A stretch of 58,024 nt of DNA from Bacteroidales bacterium Bact_19 (GTDB taxonomy: Bacteria > Bacteroidota > Bacteroidia > Bacteroidales > ML635J-15): the NCBI GenBank assembly GCA_001603595.1, contig LUZK01000041.1, forward strand, positions 1-58,024. The letters are read 5' to 3'. Position 1 is the first letter of the stretch. Every line of letters begins with the position of its first letter. The notes below the pieces were generated by a model, which was given only the letters and a program-made list of their open reading frames with translations, ran no database searches and was not told the DNA's origin. Positions 30,659-40,390 of this stretch are shown here, in pieces. Position numbers and translations under genes: made by a program.

Positions 30659-31333
30659 ATGCGAATTGATATTATAAGTGTATTACCTGAAATAGTTAAT
30701 GGCTCTCTAAATTTTTCGGTAATCAAAAGAGCAATAGAAAAAGGGCTTGTTGAGGTTCATGTTCACGACTTACGTGAGTACGGACTTGGAAAACATCGTC
30801 AGGTTGATGATTATCCGTTTGGAGGTGAACCCGGGATGGTATTACGCATAGAGCCGATTTTCGAAATTATCAATAAATTAAAATCCCAACGAAACTACGA
30901 TAAAATTATCTATACCTCACCAGATGGTAAAAAATGGGATCAAAAAATAGCTAATCGCTTTTCTCTTTTTGAAAATATTATGATTCTCTGCGGACATTAT
31001 AAAGGCGTTGACCAACGCGTTAGAGACTATCTGATAGATGAGGAATACAGTATTGGAGATTATGTGCTCACGGGCGGAGAATTACCTGCTGCAGTAATGT
31101 GCGACAGTATAATAAGGTTAATCCCCGGAGCAATTGGCGACGAACAATCTGCTCTCACTGATTCTTTTCAGGATAATTTACTTGCTCCTCCTGTTTATAC
31201 TCGCCCGGCCGAATTTAATGGTTGGAAGGCACCTCCGATTTTACTCAGCGGCAATTTTGCCGAAATTGAAAAATGGAAAGACGATCAATCTTTTGAACGA
31301 ACACAGAAACTTAGACCCGATTTGTTGAAATAA
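30659..31333 (+). CDS. trmD: tRNA (guanine-N1)-methyltransferase
   Basis: Methylates G37 at N1 in tRNAs with a G at position 36, preventing frameshifting. The 224-residue SPOUT enzyme has the N-terminal [12 protein letters not shown], the [20 protein letters not shown] substrate loop and the trefoil-knot SAM site with [13 protein letters not shown] and [16 protein letters not shown]. Length and motifs are standard. It begins a plus-strand pair with the ABC-F ATPase 19 nt downstream. The usual rimM-rplS neighbours are absent. Confidence 0.96.
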   Translation: MRIDIISVLPEIVNGSLNFSVIKRAIEKGLVEVHVHDLREYGLGKHRQVDDYPFGGEPGMVLRIEPIFEIINKLKSQRNYDKIIYTSPDGKKWDQKIANRFSLFENIMILCGHYKGVDQRVRDYLIDEEYSIGDYVLTGGELPAAVMCDSIIRLIPGAIGDEQSALTDSFQDNLLAPPVYTRPAEFNGWKAPPILLSGNFAEIEKWKDDQSFERTQKLRPDLLK

Positions 31334-31352
31334 TATCAAAAATTATCCCTTT

Positions 31353-33233
31353 ATGAGCAGTTTGTTGCAGGCAGAAAATTTATGTAAAAGATACGGGGAA
31401 AAACTTCTTTTCGAAAATATAAATATTTATATCTCCGAGGAGCAAAAACTTGCTCTTGTAGCAAAAAACGGAACCGGAAAAACTTCCCTTTTAAATATTC
31501 TTGCAGGTAAAGATTCTCCTGATTCGGGAGAACTAAGTTTTAAAAGAGGTATAAGAATTTCATATCTTCCGCAGGAAATTTGTTTCCCGCCAAATATGAC
31601 AGTTTTGCAAGCTGTTTTTTATCAGGAAGATGAAATTATTTCAACAATCAGAGAGTACAATAAAATAATTGCATCAAAATCACACGACGGTTTACAAGGC
31701 ATTCTGGATAAAATGGATTCTATGAATGCCTGGGATTACGAAGCCAGAGTGCGTCAAATTCTGGGCAAACTCGATATTCATGATTTTGATGCTCAGATTG
31801 GAACGCTCAGCGGGGGACAGCTTAAACGTGTAGCTCTCGCCGGTACTCTGATTTGTGAACCCGACCTTTTGATACTCGATGAACCTACAAACCATCTCGA
31901 TCTCGAAATGATTGAATGGCTCGAAGAATATCTGTCCAAAATTCCTGCCGCAGTTTTTATGGTTACTCACGATCGCTATTTCCTCGACAGAGTTTGTGAC
32001 ACAATTCTTGAAATGGAAGATGGAAATATTTTTACCTACAACGGCAATTACTCTTATTTTCTGGCAAAACGAACCGAACGAATCGAAAACTTGCAGGCAA
32101 ATATCGAAAGGTATCAAAATCTTTTCCGTCAGGAGCAGGAATGGATTCGTAGAATGCCAAAAGCACGTACAACGAAAGCTAAATACAGAGTTGAAGCTTT
32201 TGATGAAATTAAACAAAAAGCATTTCAGAAAATAGATAATTCTAAACTCGAATTAGATATAGCAACAGAACGATTAGGAAAAAAAGTTATTGATATTTAC
32301 AATATTTCTAAATCTTTCGGTGATAAAGTTTTATTCAGAGATTTTTCATATAAAATTGCTCGTAATGAAAAAATCGGAATTGTTGGAAATAACGGAAGCG
32401 GAAAAACTACTTTTTTAGAAATTATTGCCGGAAACCTCAAACCTGATAGCGGTCATATCGAAATTGGAACAACAGTAAAAATCGCCTATTATAAGCAAAT
32501 CGGACTCAATTTTGACCCGGACGACCGGCCTATTGATATTGTCAGAAAAATCTCCGATTCCATAAAACTTAAAAATGGTAAGACATTCTCTGCTTCAGGT
32601 TTTTTAAATTATTTTCTTTTTAATCATGAAATGCAATATACGCTTGTGCGAAAGCTTAGTGGCGGAGAAAAGAGGCGTTTGTATCTATGCACGGTTTTAA
32701 TGCAACAACCGAATGTCTTAATTATGGATGAACCTACAAACGACCTTGATATTATTACTTTACAAGTTCTTGAAGAATATCTTAATGAAATCGAGGCCTC
32801 TGTTATTATTGTTAGCCACGACAGATTTTTTATGGATAAAATTGTTGACCACATTTTTGCATTCGACGGTAAAGGAAATATTAAAGATTTTGCAGGTAAT
32901 TACACGCAATTTCGCGATTCTGATTTACACGAAAAATTAAAACTAGACGAAAAACAAAAAAATTTAAATCAAAAGCTTGAAAAAAATATCCGCAAACCCA
33001 AAGTTGAAGATGGAACTAAGCCACGAAAGTTAAGTTTTAAAGAAAAATACGAGCTTGAAAATCTTGAAAAGGAATTACAAGAATTATATAAGTTAAGACA
33101 AGAGCTTGAAAAACATCTAAATTCGGGAGTGCTTACTCATGAAGAGTTGATAGAAAAATCAAAAGCTTATGCTATATTAATTTCAAAAATTGATGACAAA
33201 GAAATTCGCTGGATGGAATTAACGGATATTTGA
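31353..33233 (+). CDS. ABC-F family ATPase (Uup-like)
   Basis: A 626-residue soluble protein with two ABC nucleotide-binding domains and no membrane segments, as in ABC-F translation factors that act at the ribosomal E site. Domain 1 has Walker A AKNGTGKTS, signature LSGGQLKRVAL and Walker B with DEPTNHLDLEMIEW. Domain 2 has GNNGSGKTT, LSGGEKRRLYL and DEPTNDLDI. The inter-domain P-site tRNA-interaction segment (about 240-300) is present, and a C-terminal coiled coil (about 525-620) with ELEKELQELYKLRQELEKHL is typical of Uup. First Walker A has Ala instead of the usual Gly. Precise ribosomal role not inferable. Confidence 0.92.
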   Translation: MSSLLQAENLCKRYGEKLLFENINIYISEEQKLALVAKNGTGKTSLLNILAGKDSPDSGELSFKRGIRISYLPQEICFPPNMTVLQAVFYQEDEIISTIREYNKIIASKSHDGLQGILDKMDSMNAWDYEARVRQILGKLDIHDFDAQIGTLSGGQLKRVALAGTLICEPDLLILDEPTNHLDLEMIEWLEEYLSKIPAAVFMVTHDRYFLDRVCDTILEMEDGNIFTYNGNYSYFLAKRTERIENLQANIERYQNLFRQEQEWIRRMPKARTTKAKYRVEAFDEIKQKAFQKIDNSKLELDIATERLGKKVIDIYNISKSFGDKVLFRDFSYKIARNEKIGIVGNNGSGKTTFLEIIAGNLKPDSGHIEIGTTVKIAYYKQIGLNFDPDDRPIDIVRKISDSIKLKNGKTFSASGFLNYFLFNHEMQYTLVRKLSGGEKRRLYLCTVLMQQPNVLIMDEPTNDLDIITLQVLEEYLNEIEASVIIVSHDRFFMDKIVDHIFAFDGKGNIKDFAGNYTQFRDSDLHEKLKLDEKQKNLNQKLEKNIRKPKVEDGTKPRKLSFKEKYELENLEKELQELYKLRQELEKHLNSGVLTHEELIEKSKAYAILISKIDDKEIRWMELTDI

Positions 33234-33308
33234 ATTTACAAAACAGGCAACCAAATTCAAAAAAAATAGTCATTATGAAAAAATTAAATAGAATTTAATA
33301 ATTTTTTT

Positions 33309-33316
33309 TAAATTTG
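33309..33316 (+). promoter_or_regulatory. putative -7 box of the giant surface protein gene
   Basis: TAAATTTG matches TAnnTTTG, 40 nt before the ATG at 33357. It supports the 33357 start because the upstream in-frame TTG (33321) would lie right at the expected transcription start. Confidence 0.4.
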
Positions 33317-33356
33317 CTAGTTGAATATTTCAAATATTGAGCACATTTTAAACATT

Positions 33357-36300
33357 ATGAAAAAAAATATTTTTAGCATTGTTTTAGCACTATTGCTTAT
33401 GCCTGTTCAGATAGTTTTAGGGCAGAGTAACTGTGCAAATGCGGTACAATTAGACTTAAATGTTTACGGTACTTGCGGCGACATGTTTTTTACAAACGTA
33501 GATCTTAATGGAGCAGTAACTTCAGCAGATGCTCCTTTACCAACTTGCGGTAATTTTAATGCTGCCACCAAAGATATGTGGTATCGCTTTACAGTACCGG
33601 CTGGAGTTACAGAACTTGCATTTCATGCTTTTAATGCAGTTCCTCCATCTCCTGCTATTCCGCCATTAATTCCAGGGTCTCCGGCTTGTGGCCCCGGTAT
33701 GGCTGTATATAGAGGTTCATGTGGAGCATTGACTTTATTAAATTGCTTCAATGCCACTGATGGATTATTACAAAATGGTGAAATAAGATGGGAATTAATT
33801 AATGGCTTAGTCCCCGGAGAAACAATTTATGTTAGATTGTGGGAAGAAGATAACGATGTAACCTCATTCTTTTTTGCTGCATCTATTCTAACATCATTGC
33901 CTGAATCTGACTGTAATAATCCACCTCAGCTCCAAACATCAGGTTGTAATATTTTAGCTCCTGCCGGAACTATTCAGGCCCCTGATGATTGTGGTTGGAC
34001 TTCTACTGATAATGTTGTTTTTTATAGTTTTCAAGTCAATCCCGGTGATCCTCAACCTGTAGTTATAGAGGTTGAATATGGTACATGTTGGAATAATGAT
34101 GTCTCAGGATTCATACCAAGCCAACCTGAAATTCAATTTGCGGTTTATTCATGGAATGGTGTTAACTGTAGCGGTATAGGCGGCAGCCCTAACTCAGATC
34201 CGCCGAATAATACAACTTATCATGGTTGTGTAAATGGAACAGGAACTGTAACATATTCTCAAAACCTTTCCCCCGGGTTATATGTTTTAGCAATGGATGG
34301 CTATAGTGATCTTGCCGGAACGTCATTATGTATTTTTGGAATACAAGGTTCTTTTCTGGATCCTGATCCCGATCCCGATCCTGACGGACCATTGTCGGTT
34401 AGTTTAAATACCGTAAATCAGGCTTGTGGTGAAATGGGATCCGCTTCAATTACAATTAATTCATCATGTAGCGGAAATCCTACAGTAACATGGTCAACAG
34501 GGGCAACGGGTTTGTCAATTAATAATCTAGTTGCAGGGAATTATTCGGTTACTGTTTCTGATATTGCACCTTGTGTTGATACAATTATCAATTTTAATAT
34601 TTCCAATCTTTCTAATTTTGCTATTTCTATAACAACAACCGGGGACCCGTGCACTCTGCCAATTACTGCTACAGTTCAAGTTATGGGAGCTGATCCAAAT
34701 GTTGTGAGTTATTCTTGGTCTAATGGAGCAAACGGTAGAATTGTATCTCTGAATATGCCCGGAACTTATTCAGTTACAGCAACTTATGGAACCTGCACTG
34801 CAACATCTTCCATCATTGTTCAAGATGCAAATTTTAATATTAATGTTGTTTATGATTCTGCCGTCTGTGAAGGAACCACCGGTTCTGCAATGGTGCAGGT
34901 TTTAGAAGGCTCCGGAAATTATATGTATGAATGGTCAACTGGTTCCATTGCTCCGGGTATAGTAACTCTGCCCGGTCATAATTACTGTGTTACTGCAATT
35001 GATGCCACTTATGGATGCTCTCGTTCCCAATGCTTTACTGTAGGTTCGTACGAAGCAATTGAAGTTAGTATTGATAAAGAAGATATTTCTTGTAAAGGCA
35101 GTGTTGATGGTCAGGCTGTTGCTGTAGTTACAGGAGGACAAGAACCATATACATACGCCTGGAGTACATTCATGAGTTCGCAAGGAATATATAATCTTAT
35201 TTCAGGAAATTACTCAGTTACAGTTACAGATGCAAATGGATGTACCGGAACTGCAAGTGTTTTCATTGACGAACCCCCTCAATTTAATTATACCGTAACT
35301 CCTAACCAAGGCATTTGTTTGGGTCAACAAGCCACAATAAGTATAAACGCTACTGGAGGTGTTCAGCCATATACTTACTTTTGGAGTGATGTTCCCGGAT
35401 TGAATGTTAGTGCCCGAATTGTTTCTCCCACAGAAACAACAACCTACGGAGTTACTGTACTTGATGCCAACGGATGTACAGCTACACCTAAACAAACTAC
35501 TGTATTTGTTAGTCAACCTATTATCATTGATCTTTCGAAACAAGATGTATTATGTCATGGATTATGTACAGGTAGTGCAAATTTAAATATTTCGGGTGGT
35601 ATTCCGCCATTCGTTTATTCTTGGGAAAGTACTAATAATAACATTTCAAATCTTTGTGCCGGGGATTATTCTGTTACTGTTACAGATTTATATAATTGTT
35701 CAGGTTCTGTAAACTTTACAATTACACAACCTGACACTATTTACCTGTTTACTGAATACGGGTCACCAACATGTTTTGGATACACAAACGGTTATGTAGA
35801 AGTTGATGTCTTGGGAGGTGTTCCATTCTTTGACGGAACGAATTATTATTACCACTATCAATGGAGCAACGGAGCTACAACAGATTCTCTGGCGGTAGGA
35901 GCAGGTTTGCATACTGTTACCGTAACCGATGCGAATGGATGTGCTCATACAGCCTCGATACTTGTTGATCAACCAGAAGCTGTTTATGTAACAAATCCCT
36001 GGGGAGGAACAATTTGTATTGGTCAAACATTCGAAACTTTTGTTAATGCTACCGGAGGTCTTGGTCCCTATGATTTTATTTGGCAAGGTTCGGACGGATC
36101 AATTACATTTGGCCCGATTTTAACTGTAAGTCCTACATCTACAACAATTTACTCTTTAACCACAACCGATTCTCGCGGTTGTTACGGTCCCGTTAAGCAA
36201 ATCACTGTAAAAGTTAATCCTCCGATAAGTATTGTAGGGACAACCCGCTTCCCGGATCAGGTTTGTATTGGCGAAAGTGTTAATGTTGAAATGGAGATTT

Positions 36301-37280
36301 TAGGTGGAAATGGGGGACCTTATACAATTTTCATGCATGAATATGGTGTGGTAAATATGCCTCATACATTTACACCATCATCATCAGGATATTATTATTT
36401 CACAGTTTCCGATGATTGTGGCTCTCCAACAGCAACTGATTCTGTTTACGTTACTGTTCATCCATTGCCGCATGCGGCGTTTTATGCCGATAAAACAGCT
36501 TCTTGTCCTCCAGGAACATTTCAATTTACTGAAGTTACTCCAGATCAGGGACAAACTTATTTATGGGATTTCGGCAACGGAGGTTTTTCTGTACAGAAAA
36601 ATCCTGTTTATACCTATACAAGAACAGGAACATATAATGTTTCTCTCACTGTTTGGTCGCAGTATGGATGTAATAAAACCATTACATATAACAACATGAT
36701 TAACATTTATCCTGTTCCGAGAGCTGATTTTGCTGCTGTTCCCGAAGTAGTTTCTGTTTTCGACGGACAGGTCGAGTTTAATAATTACAGCGAAGGGGCT
36801 ACAAATTTCTTCTGGGATTTCGGTGATGGAAAAACAACGCTTTGGACTAATAATAAACAAATTCACACTTATACTGCAGTTGGAGATTATTATGTTGTTT
36901 TGATTGCCAAAAATCAATATGAATGCTACGACACAGTTACTAAACGCGTTAAAGTTCATGATGAATTTACCTTATATGCTCCAACAGCATTTACTCCTAA
37001 TAATGATGGTATCAACGATGTTTTCTATGTTATTGGTAACGGAATTAATAAGAATGATTTTTATCTTTGTGTATATGATAGGTTTGGAAATAGAGTTTTT
37101 GAAACTTTCACATACGACCCAGAAAATCCTTCCAGAATGGCATGGGACGGTTCCTTCAACGGCTCTGTAATTAAAGGAGATCCTGTTCTTACAAATGGTA
37201 TTTACAAGTGGTATTGTAAATTTACTGATTTCCTTGGCAGACCACACGAAGAAAGTGGAACAGTGAATCTGATAAGATAA
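33357..37280 (+). CDS. giant SprB-like/PKD surface protein with type B T9SS sorting domain
   Basis: A 1307-residue secreted protein starting at ATG 33357, with a signal peptide ending VLGQ. Order of parts: an N-terminal Cys-rich beta-sandwich region (about 25-330) that I cannot name; an Asp-Pro linker DPDPDPDPDG (335-344); about seven SprB/Ig-like repeats to about residue 1030, recognisable by GNYSVTVTDANGC-type sequences; two PKD domains (about 1035-1200) with YLWDFGNGG and FFWDFGDGK; and a gliding-motility-associated type B C-terminal domain (about 1203-1307) with APTAFTPNNDGINDVF and YDRFGNRVFET. It should be exported by T9SS and displayed on the surface, as an adhesin or motility-related protein. 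The ligand is unknown. Confidence 0.93.
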   Translation: MKKNIFSIVLALLLMPVQIVLGQSNCANAVQLDLNVYGTCGDMFFTNVDLNGAVTSADAPLPTCGNFNAATKDMWYRFTVPAGVTELAFHAFNAVPPSPAIPPLIPGSPACGPGMAVYRGSCGALTLLNCFNATDGLLQNGEIRWELINGLVPGETIYVRLWEEDNDVTSFFFAASILTSLPESDCNNPPQLQTSGCNILAPAGTIQAPDDCGWTSTDNVVFYSFQVNPGDPQPVVIEVEYGTCWNNDVSGFIPSQPEIQFAVYSWNGVNCSGIGGSPNSDPPNNTTYHGCVNGTGTVTYSQNLSPGLYVLAMDGYSDLAGTSLCIFGIQGSFLDPDPDPDPDGPLSVSLNTVNQACGEMGSASITINSSCSGNPTVTWSTGATGLSINNLVAGNYSVTVSDIAPCVDTIINFNISNLSNFAISITTTGDPCTLPITATVQVMGADPNVVSYSWSNGANGRIVSLNMPGTYSVTATYGTCTATSSIIVQDANFNINVVYDSAVCEGTTGSAMVQVLEGSGNYMYEWSTGSIAPGIVTLPGHNYCVTAIDATYGCSRSQCFTVGSYEAIEVSIDKEDISCKGSVDGQAVAVVTGGQEPYTYAWSTFMSSQGIYNLISGNYSVTVTDANGCTGTASVFIDEPPQFNYTVTPNQGICLGQQATISINATGGVQPYTYFWSDVPGLNVSARIVSPTETTTYGVTVLDANGCTATPKQTTVFVSQPIIIDLSKQDVLCHGLCTGSANLNISGGIPPFVYSWESTNNNISNLCAGDYSVTVTDLYNCSGSVNFTITQPDTIYLFTEYGSPTCFGYTNGYVEVDVLGGVPFFDGTNYYYHYQWSNGATTDSLAVGAGLHTVTVTDANGCAHTASILVDQPEAVYVTNPWGGTICIGQTFETFVNATGGLGPYDFIWQGSDGSITFGPILTVSPTSTTIYSLTTTDSRGCYGPVKQITVKVNPPISIVGTTRFPDQVCIGESVNVEMEILGGNGGPYTIFMHEYGVVNMPHTFTPSSSGYYYFTVSDDCGSPTATDSVYVTVHPLPHAAFYADKTASCPPGTFQFTEVTPDQGQTYLWDFGNGGFSVQKNPVYTYTRTGTYNVSLTVWSQYGCNKTITYNNMINIYPVPRADFAAVPEVVSVFDGQVEFNNYSEGATNFFWDFGDGKTTLWTNNKQIHTYTAVGDYYVVLIAKNQYECYDTVTKRVKVHDEFTLYAPTAFTPNNDGINDVFYVIGNGINKNDFYLCVYDRFGNRVFETFTYDPENPSRMAWDGSFNGSVIKGDPVLTNGIYKWYCKFTDFLGRPHEESGTVNLIR

Positions 37281-37337
37281 AATTCTGCATAATAAAAATT
37301 TTATTTAGCCGTTTTGCTTAGAAAGTTATTTAATAAA

Positions 37338-38807
37338 ATGTTAAAAAGTGGATACGTAATTTGCGGGTTATTTTTATTTGTTTTACTCAGCTTTTATTTT
37401 TCATCGTGCGATAGAGATATTTTTACAAATGATCCAAAGGATAAATTAGTATTTTCAACGGATACGGTAAGTTTTGATACTGTTTTTACATCTATAGGTA
37501 GTGCTACAAAATATTTTGTTGTTAAAAATTCCAATAAAAGCAAATCTATTCGAATTGACAGAATTTTTCTTGCAAAAGGCACAAATTCAAAATTTAGACT
37601 AAATATTGACGGGAGAATGTCGAATGATGTTCGGGAAGTGGAAATTTTACCCGGGGACTCGATTTTTATTTTTGTGGAGGTTACAATTGACCCATCAACA
37701 GATGATTTGCTTGAAATAGATTCTGTAATTTTTTTGTCTAACTCAAACGTACAGGATGTGAAACTTGTGGCATTCGGTCAAAATGTTACATTGATAAATG
37801 GTCGCTATATTATTAATGATACTACCTGGACAGCAGAAAAACCTATTCTTATTTATAATTCTGCCTTAATAGATACGTTTACTACCGTAAATATAATGCC
37901 TGGTGCTAAAATTTATTTTCATAGAGGGTCCTCTCTTTTTGTAAAAGGCACAATAAAAGCTCTTGGCGAAGTTGATAACCGAATAGTTTTTACGGGAGAC
38001 AGACTGGAATCATATTATTCCGACATTGCGGGACAATGGGGAGCTTTCTTAACAGATAATAATGGAAACACTGTTGGAATTTTTGGAGGAATACATTTAC
38101 TCGCCGGTTCCCGAAACAGTGTATTAAAAAACGTTGATATCAAGAATGCGATTATAGGCTTACAGGTTGATTCTTGTGTTACTCCGGGCATTCCAACAGT
38201 TATACTGAAAAATACAAAAATTGAAAATTCAAAAATAATCGGACTTTATGCTTTAGGTGCTCATATAGAAGCCGAGAATTGTGTTTTTGCTAATAGCGGT
38301 CAATATAATGTTGCATGCCTTATAGGTGGAAATTACAGGTTTATTCATTGTACCATGGCAAACTTTTGGGTTGGTAACAGACGTACACCTCAATTGATTC
38401 TGAATAATTATTATACATATAAAAATAGTTCAGGCAATACAGTAGTTTCTTACAGAGATCTTACCAATGCTTATTTTGGTAATTGTATTATTTACGGATC
38501 AAGAGAAAACGAACTACAACTCGATTTTGTTGAAGGAGCAATGTCAAATTTCAGATTTGATAATTGCTTAATAAGATCAAAAGAGTTTCAAAACATTTCA
38601 TCTGACTTTTTTATTGACAATATCTGGAATGAAAATCCAAAATTTAAAAGTATTTCTAATCCTTATGATTACAGTTTGGACACGCTATCTCCGGCAAAAG
38701 ATAAGGCAAAAATATCAATTTCAAATTTAGTTCCTCTTGATATTTTAGATAATAATCGGCTTTCGGATGGAAAACCTGATATAGGAGCTTTTGAAAGAAT
38801 TGAATGA
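37338..38807 (+). CDS. beta-helix repeat lipoprotein
   Basis: A 489-residue predicted lipoprotein (lipobox YFSSC, Cys24). The mature part begins with an Ig-like or choice-of-anchor-like segment (DTVSFDTVFTSIGSATKYF, to about 150) and then a right-handed parallel beta-helix of pectin-lyase type with repeated NVDIKNAIIGLQVDS, LKNTKIENSKIIGLYA and ENCVFANSGQYN. The C-terminus LSDGKPDIGAFERIE is typical of Bacteroidota beta-helix proteins. The ATG at 37338 is chosen over the upstream TTG because it places the lipobox normally. No catalytic residues identified; polysaccharide binding or lysis is possible. It follows the giant T9SS protein by 57 nt and its stop (38805-38807) lies 45 nt before the next start. 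Confidence 0.83.
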   Translation: MLKSGYVICGLFLFVLLSFYFSSCDRDIFTNDPKDKLVFSTDTVSFDTVFTSIGSATKYFVVKNSNKSKSIRIDRIFLAKGTNSKFRLNIDGRMSNDVREVEILPGDSIFIFVEVTIDPSTDDLLEIDSVIFLSNSNVQDVKLVAFGQNVTLINGRYIINDTTWTAEKPILIYNSALIDTFTTVNIMPGAKIYFHRGSSLFVKGTIKALGEVDNRIVFTGDRLESYYSDIAGQWGAFLTDNNGNTVGIFGGIHLLAGSRNSVLKNVDIKNAIIGLQVDSCVTPGIPTVILKNTKIENSKIIGLYALGAHIEAENCVFANSGQYNVACLIGGNYRFIHCTMANFWVGNRRTPQLILNNYYTYKNSSGNTVVSYRDLTNAYFGNCIIYGSRENELQLDFVEGAMSNFRFDNCLIRSKEFQNISSDFFIDNIWNENPKFKSISNPYDYSLDTLSPAKDKAKISISNLVPLDILDNNRLSDGKPDIGAFERIE

Positions 38808-38851
38808 TATTTAGAAATAATTATTATTTTTACACTTTATTTTTTAGTGCA

Positions 38852-39928
38852 ATGAAAACAAAACTTTTATTCATATTTTTTATTGTTCTTATCGTTTTTT
38901 CATGTAAATCGGGGAAGGAATTTTCGGAGAAAAAATTTTATATAGAGTCTTACGGGGATCGGTATAGAATAATGTTCTATAACGTTGAAAACCTGTTTGA
39001 TCCAGAGAATGATCCTAATAAAAATGATGATGAATTTACTCCGGAAGGAGCAAGATTCTGGACTGAGTACAGAAAAAATGAAAAATTAAAAAATATTTAC
39101 AAAGTTATTACAGCGGTAGGAGAGTGGGATTTACCAATGATTGTGGGACTATCTGAAATTGAGAATAGGAGAGTCCTCGAACAATTGATTTCTTACACAC
39201 CTTTGCACAAGGCAGATTATAATATTATTCATTATGAATCTCCGGATTTTCGAGGAATAGATGTTGCGCTACTATACAGAAAATCATTATTTACACCTAT
39301 TAATCATAATATTATAAGAGTTATATGGCCAGCACACCTTGGAACCGGAACAACAAGAGACGTACTATATGTTTGGGGCAGAACCATTAACGGGGATACA
39401 CTTCATTTTTACGTAAATCACTGGCCATCGAGATATGCAGGTCAGATGGAAACAGAAGAAAAAAGAATTTATGTCGCAGGATTAGTAAAAAAACATACTG
39501 ATTCTGTTTTAAGTGTTCATCCTAATGCAAAAATAATTATTATTGGCGACTTAAACGATCATCCTACTGATAAAAGTGTAGCTGAAGGTCTTAAAGCCCA
39601 ACTTCAATTTGATAAAATTGTTCCAGATAAACTTTATAATCTTACTTATTATGTCGAAAAATATAAAGGCAAAGGCAGCCATAAGCATGACGGAATGTGG
39701 GGAATTCTCGACCAAATAGTTGTTTCGGGAACATTATTGGATACAACACAAAGCATATACACTCGGACGGAATATGCTGATGTTTTTGATGCAGATTTCT
39801 TGCTCGAACCTGATGAAAAATTTACCGGCAAAAAAGTTTTTAGAACATATATAGGATTCAAATATCATGGAGGTTTTAGCGATCACCTTCCTGTATTTCT
39901 TGATTTAAAACGAAAACTTAGCGACTAA
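38852..39928 (+). CDS. endonuclease/exonuclease/phosphatase-fold lipoprotein
   Basis: A 358-residue protein that starts at ATG 38852 with a lipobox (IVFSC, Cys18), placing an EEP-fold enzyme in the envelope. Catalytic signatures are present: NVENLFDPEND near the N-terminus, the metal-binding Glu in VGLSEIENR, FRGIDVALLYR, VNHWPSR, IIGDLNDHP and the terminal SDHLPVFL. It could act on nucleic acids or on phosphodiesters such as sphingolipids; secreted Bacteroidota relatives are usually annotated only as endonuclease. An upstream in-frame ATG at 38804 would overlap the beta-helix gene and spoil the lipobox, so I reject it. Confidence 0.88.
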   Translation: MKTKLLFIFFIVLIVFSCKSGKEFSEKKFYIESYGDRYRIMFYNVENLFDPENDPNKNDDEFTPEGARFWTEYRKNEKLKNIYKVITAVGEWDLPMIVGLSEIENRRVLEQLISYTPLHKADYNIIHYESPDFRGIDVALLYRKSLFTPINHNIIRVIWPAHLGTGTTRDVLYVWGRTINGDTLHFYVNHWPSRYAGQMETEEKRIYVAGLVKKHTDSVLSVHPNAKIIIIGDLNDHPTDKSVAEGLKAQLQFDKIVPDKLYNLTYYVEKYKGKGSHKHDGMWGILDQIVVSGTLLDTTQSIYTRTEYADVFDADFLLEPDEKFTGKKVFRTYIGFKYHGGFSDHLPVFLDLKRKLSD

Positions 39929-40297
39929 CTATTTTTTGAAAATAAAATAAACTGCCAGAATTAAGAAAACAAAACCAATAAGGTGATTTATACGGAATTG
40001 TTCGGTTTTGAAAAATATTAAAGAAAAAATTACAAAAACACTTAAAGTAATAACTTCCTGAAGTACTTTTAATTCCACTAATGAAAACGGGCCTCCATTG
40101 CCCTTAAAACCTATTCTATTTGCCGGAACCTGAAAAAAGTATTCGAAAAGTGCAATTCCCCAACTAATTATTACTATACCTACTAAGGATAACTTTGCGA
40201 GAAATGGTATTTCCTTGAATTTTAAATGTCCGTACCATGCAAAAGTCATAAATGTATTCGATAAAATCAATAAAATAACAGTATAGAAACCTTTCAT
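39929..40297 (-). CDS. DMT-superfamily small membrane protein (DUF486)
   Basis: A 122-residue integral membrane protein with four hydrophobic helices, matching the DUF486 group of the drug/metabolite transporter superfamily. Signature segments are TFMTFAWYGHLKF, FEYFFQVPANRIG, GGPFSLVELKVLQEVITL and a final HLIGFVFLILAVYFIFK. Substrate unknown. Its stop codon is directly adjacent to the stop of the convergent EEP lipoprotein gene, with no bases between them. It is 93 nt downstream of lptB on the same strand. Confidence 0.85.
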   Translation of the reverse strand: MKGFYTVILLILSNTFMTFAWYGHLKFKEIPFLAKLSLVGIVIISWGIALFEYFFQVPANRIGFKGNGGPFSLVELKVLQEVITLSVFVIFSLIFFKTEQFRINHLIGFVFLILAVYFIFKK

Positions 40298-40390
40298 AAT
40301 TCTGAGATTAAATTTTTTGAATGCAAAATTATAAATAAAATTAAAAAAGGATTAACTTGATTTGATGTTGACAAAAAAGATTTTTAGGGT

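Noticed and set aside
31692-32216. 174-residue ORF antisense to the ABC-F gene
   Set aside because: Lies wholly inside a well-conserved gene; its protein has no recognisable features and is a frame shadow.
36561-36959. 132-residue antisense ORF in the giant surface protein
   Set aside because: Low-complexity shadow of PKD repeats in the opposite frame.
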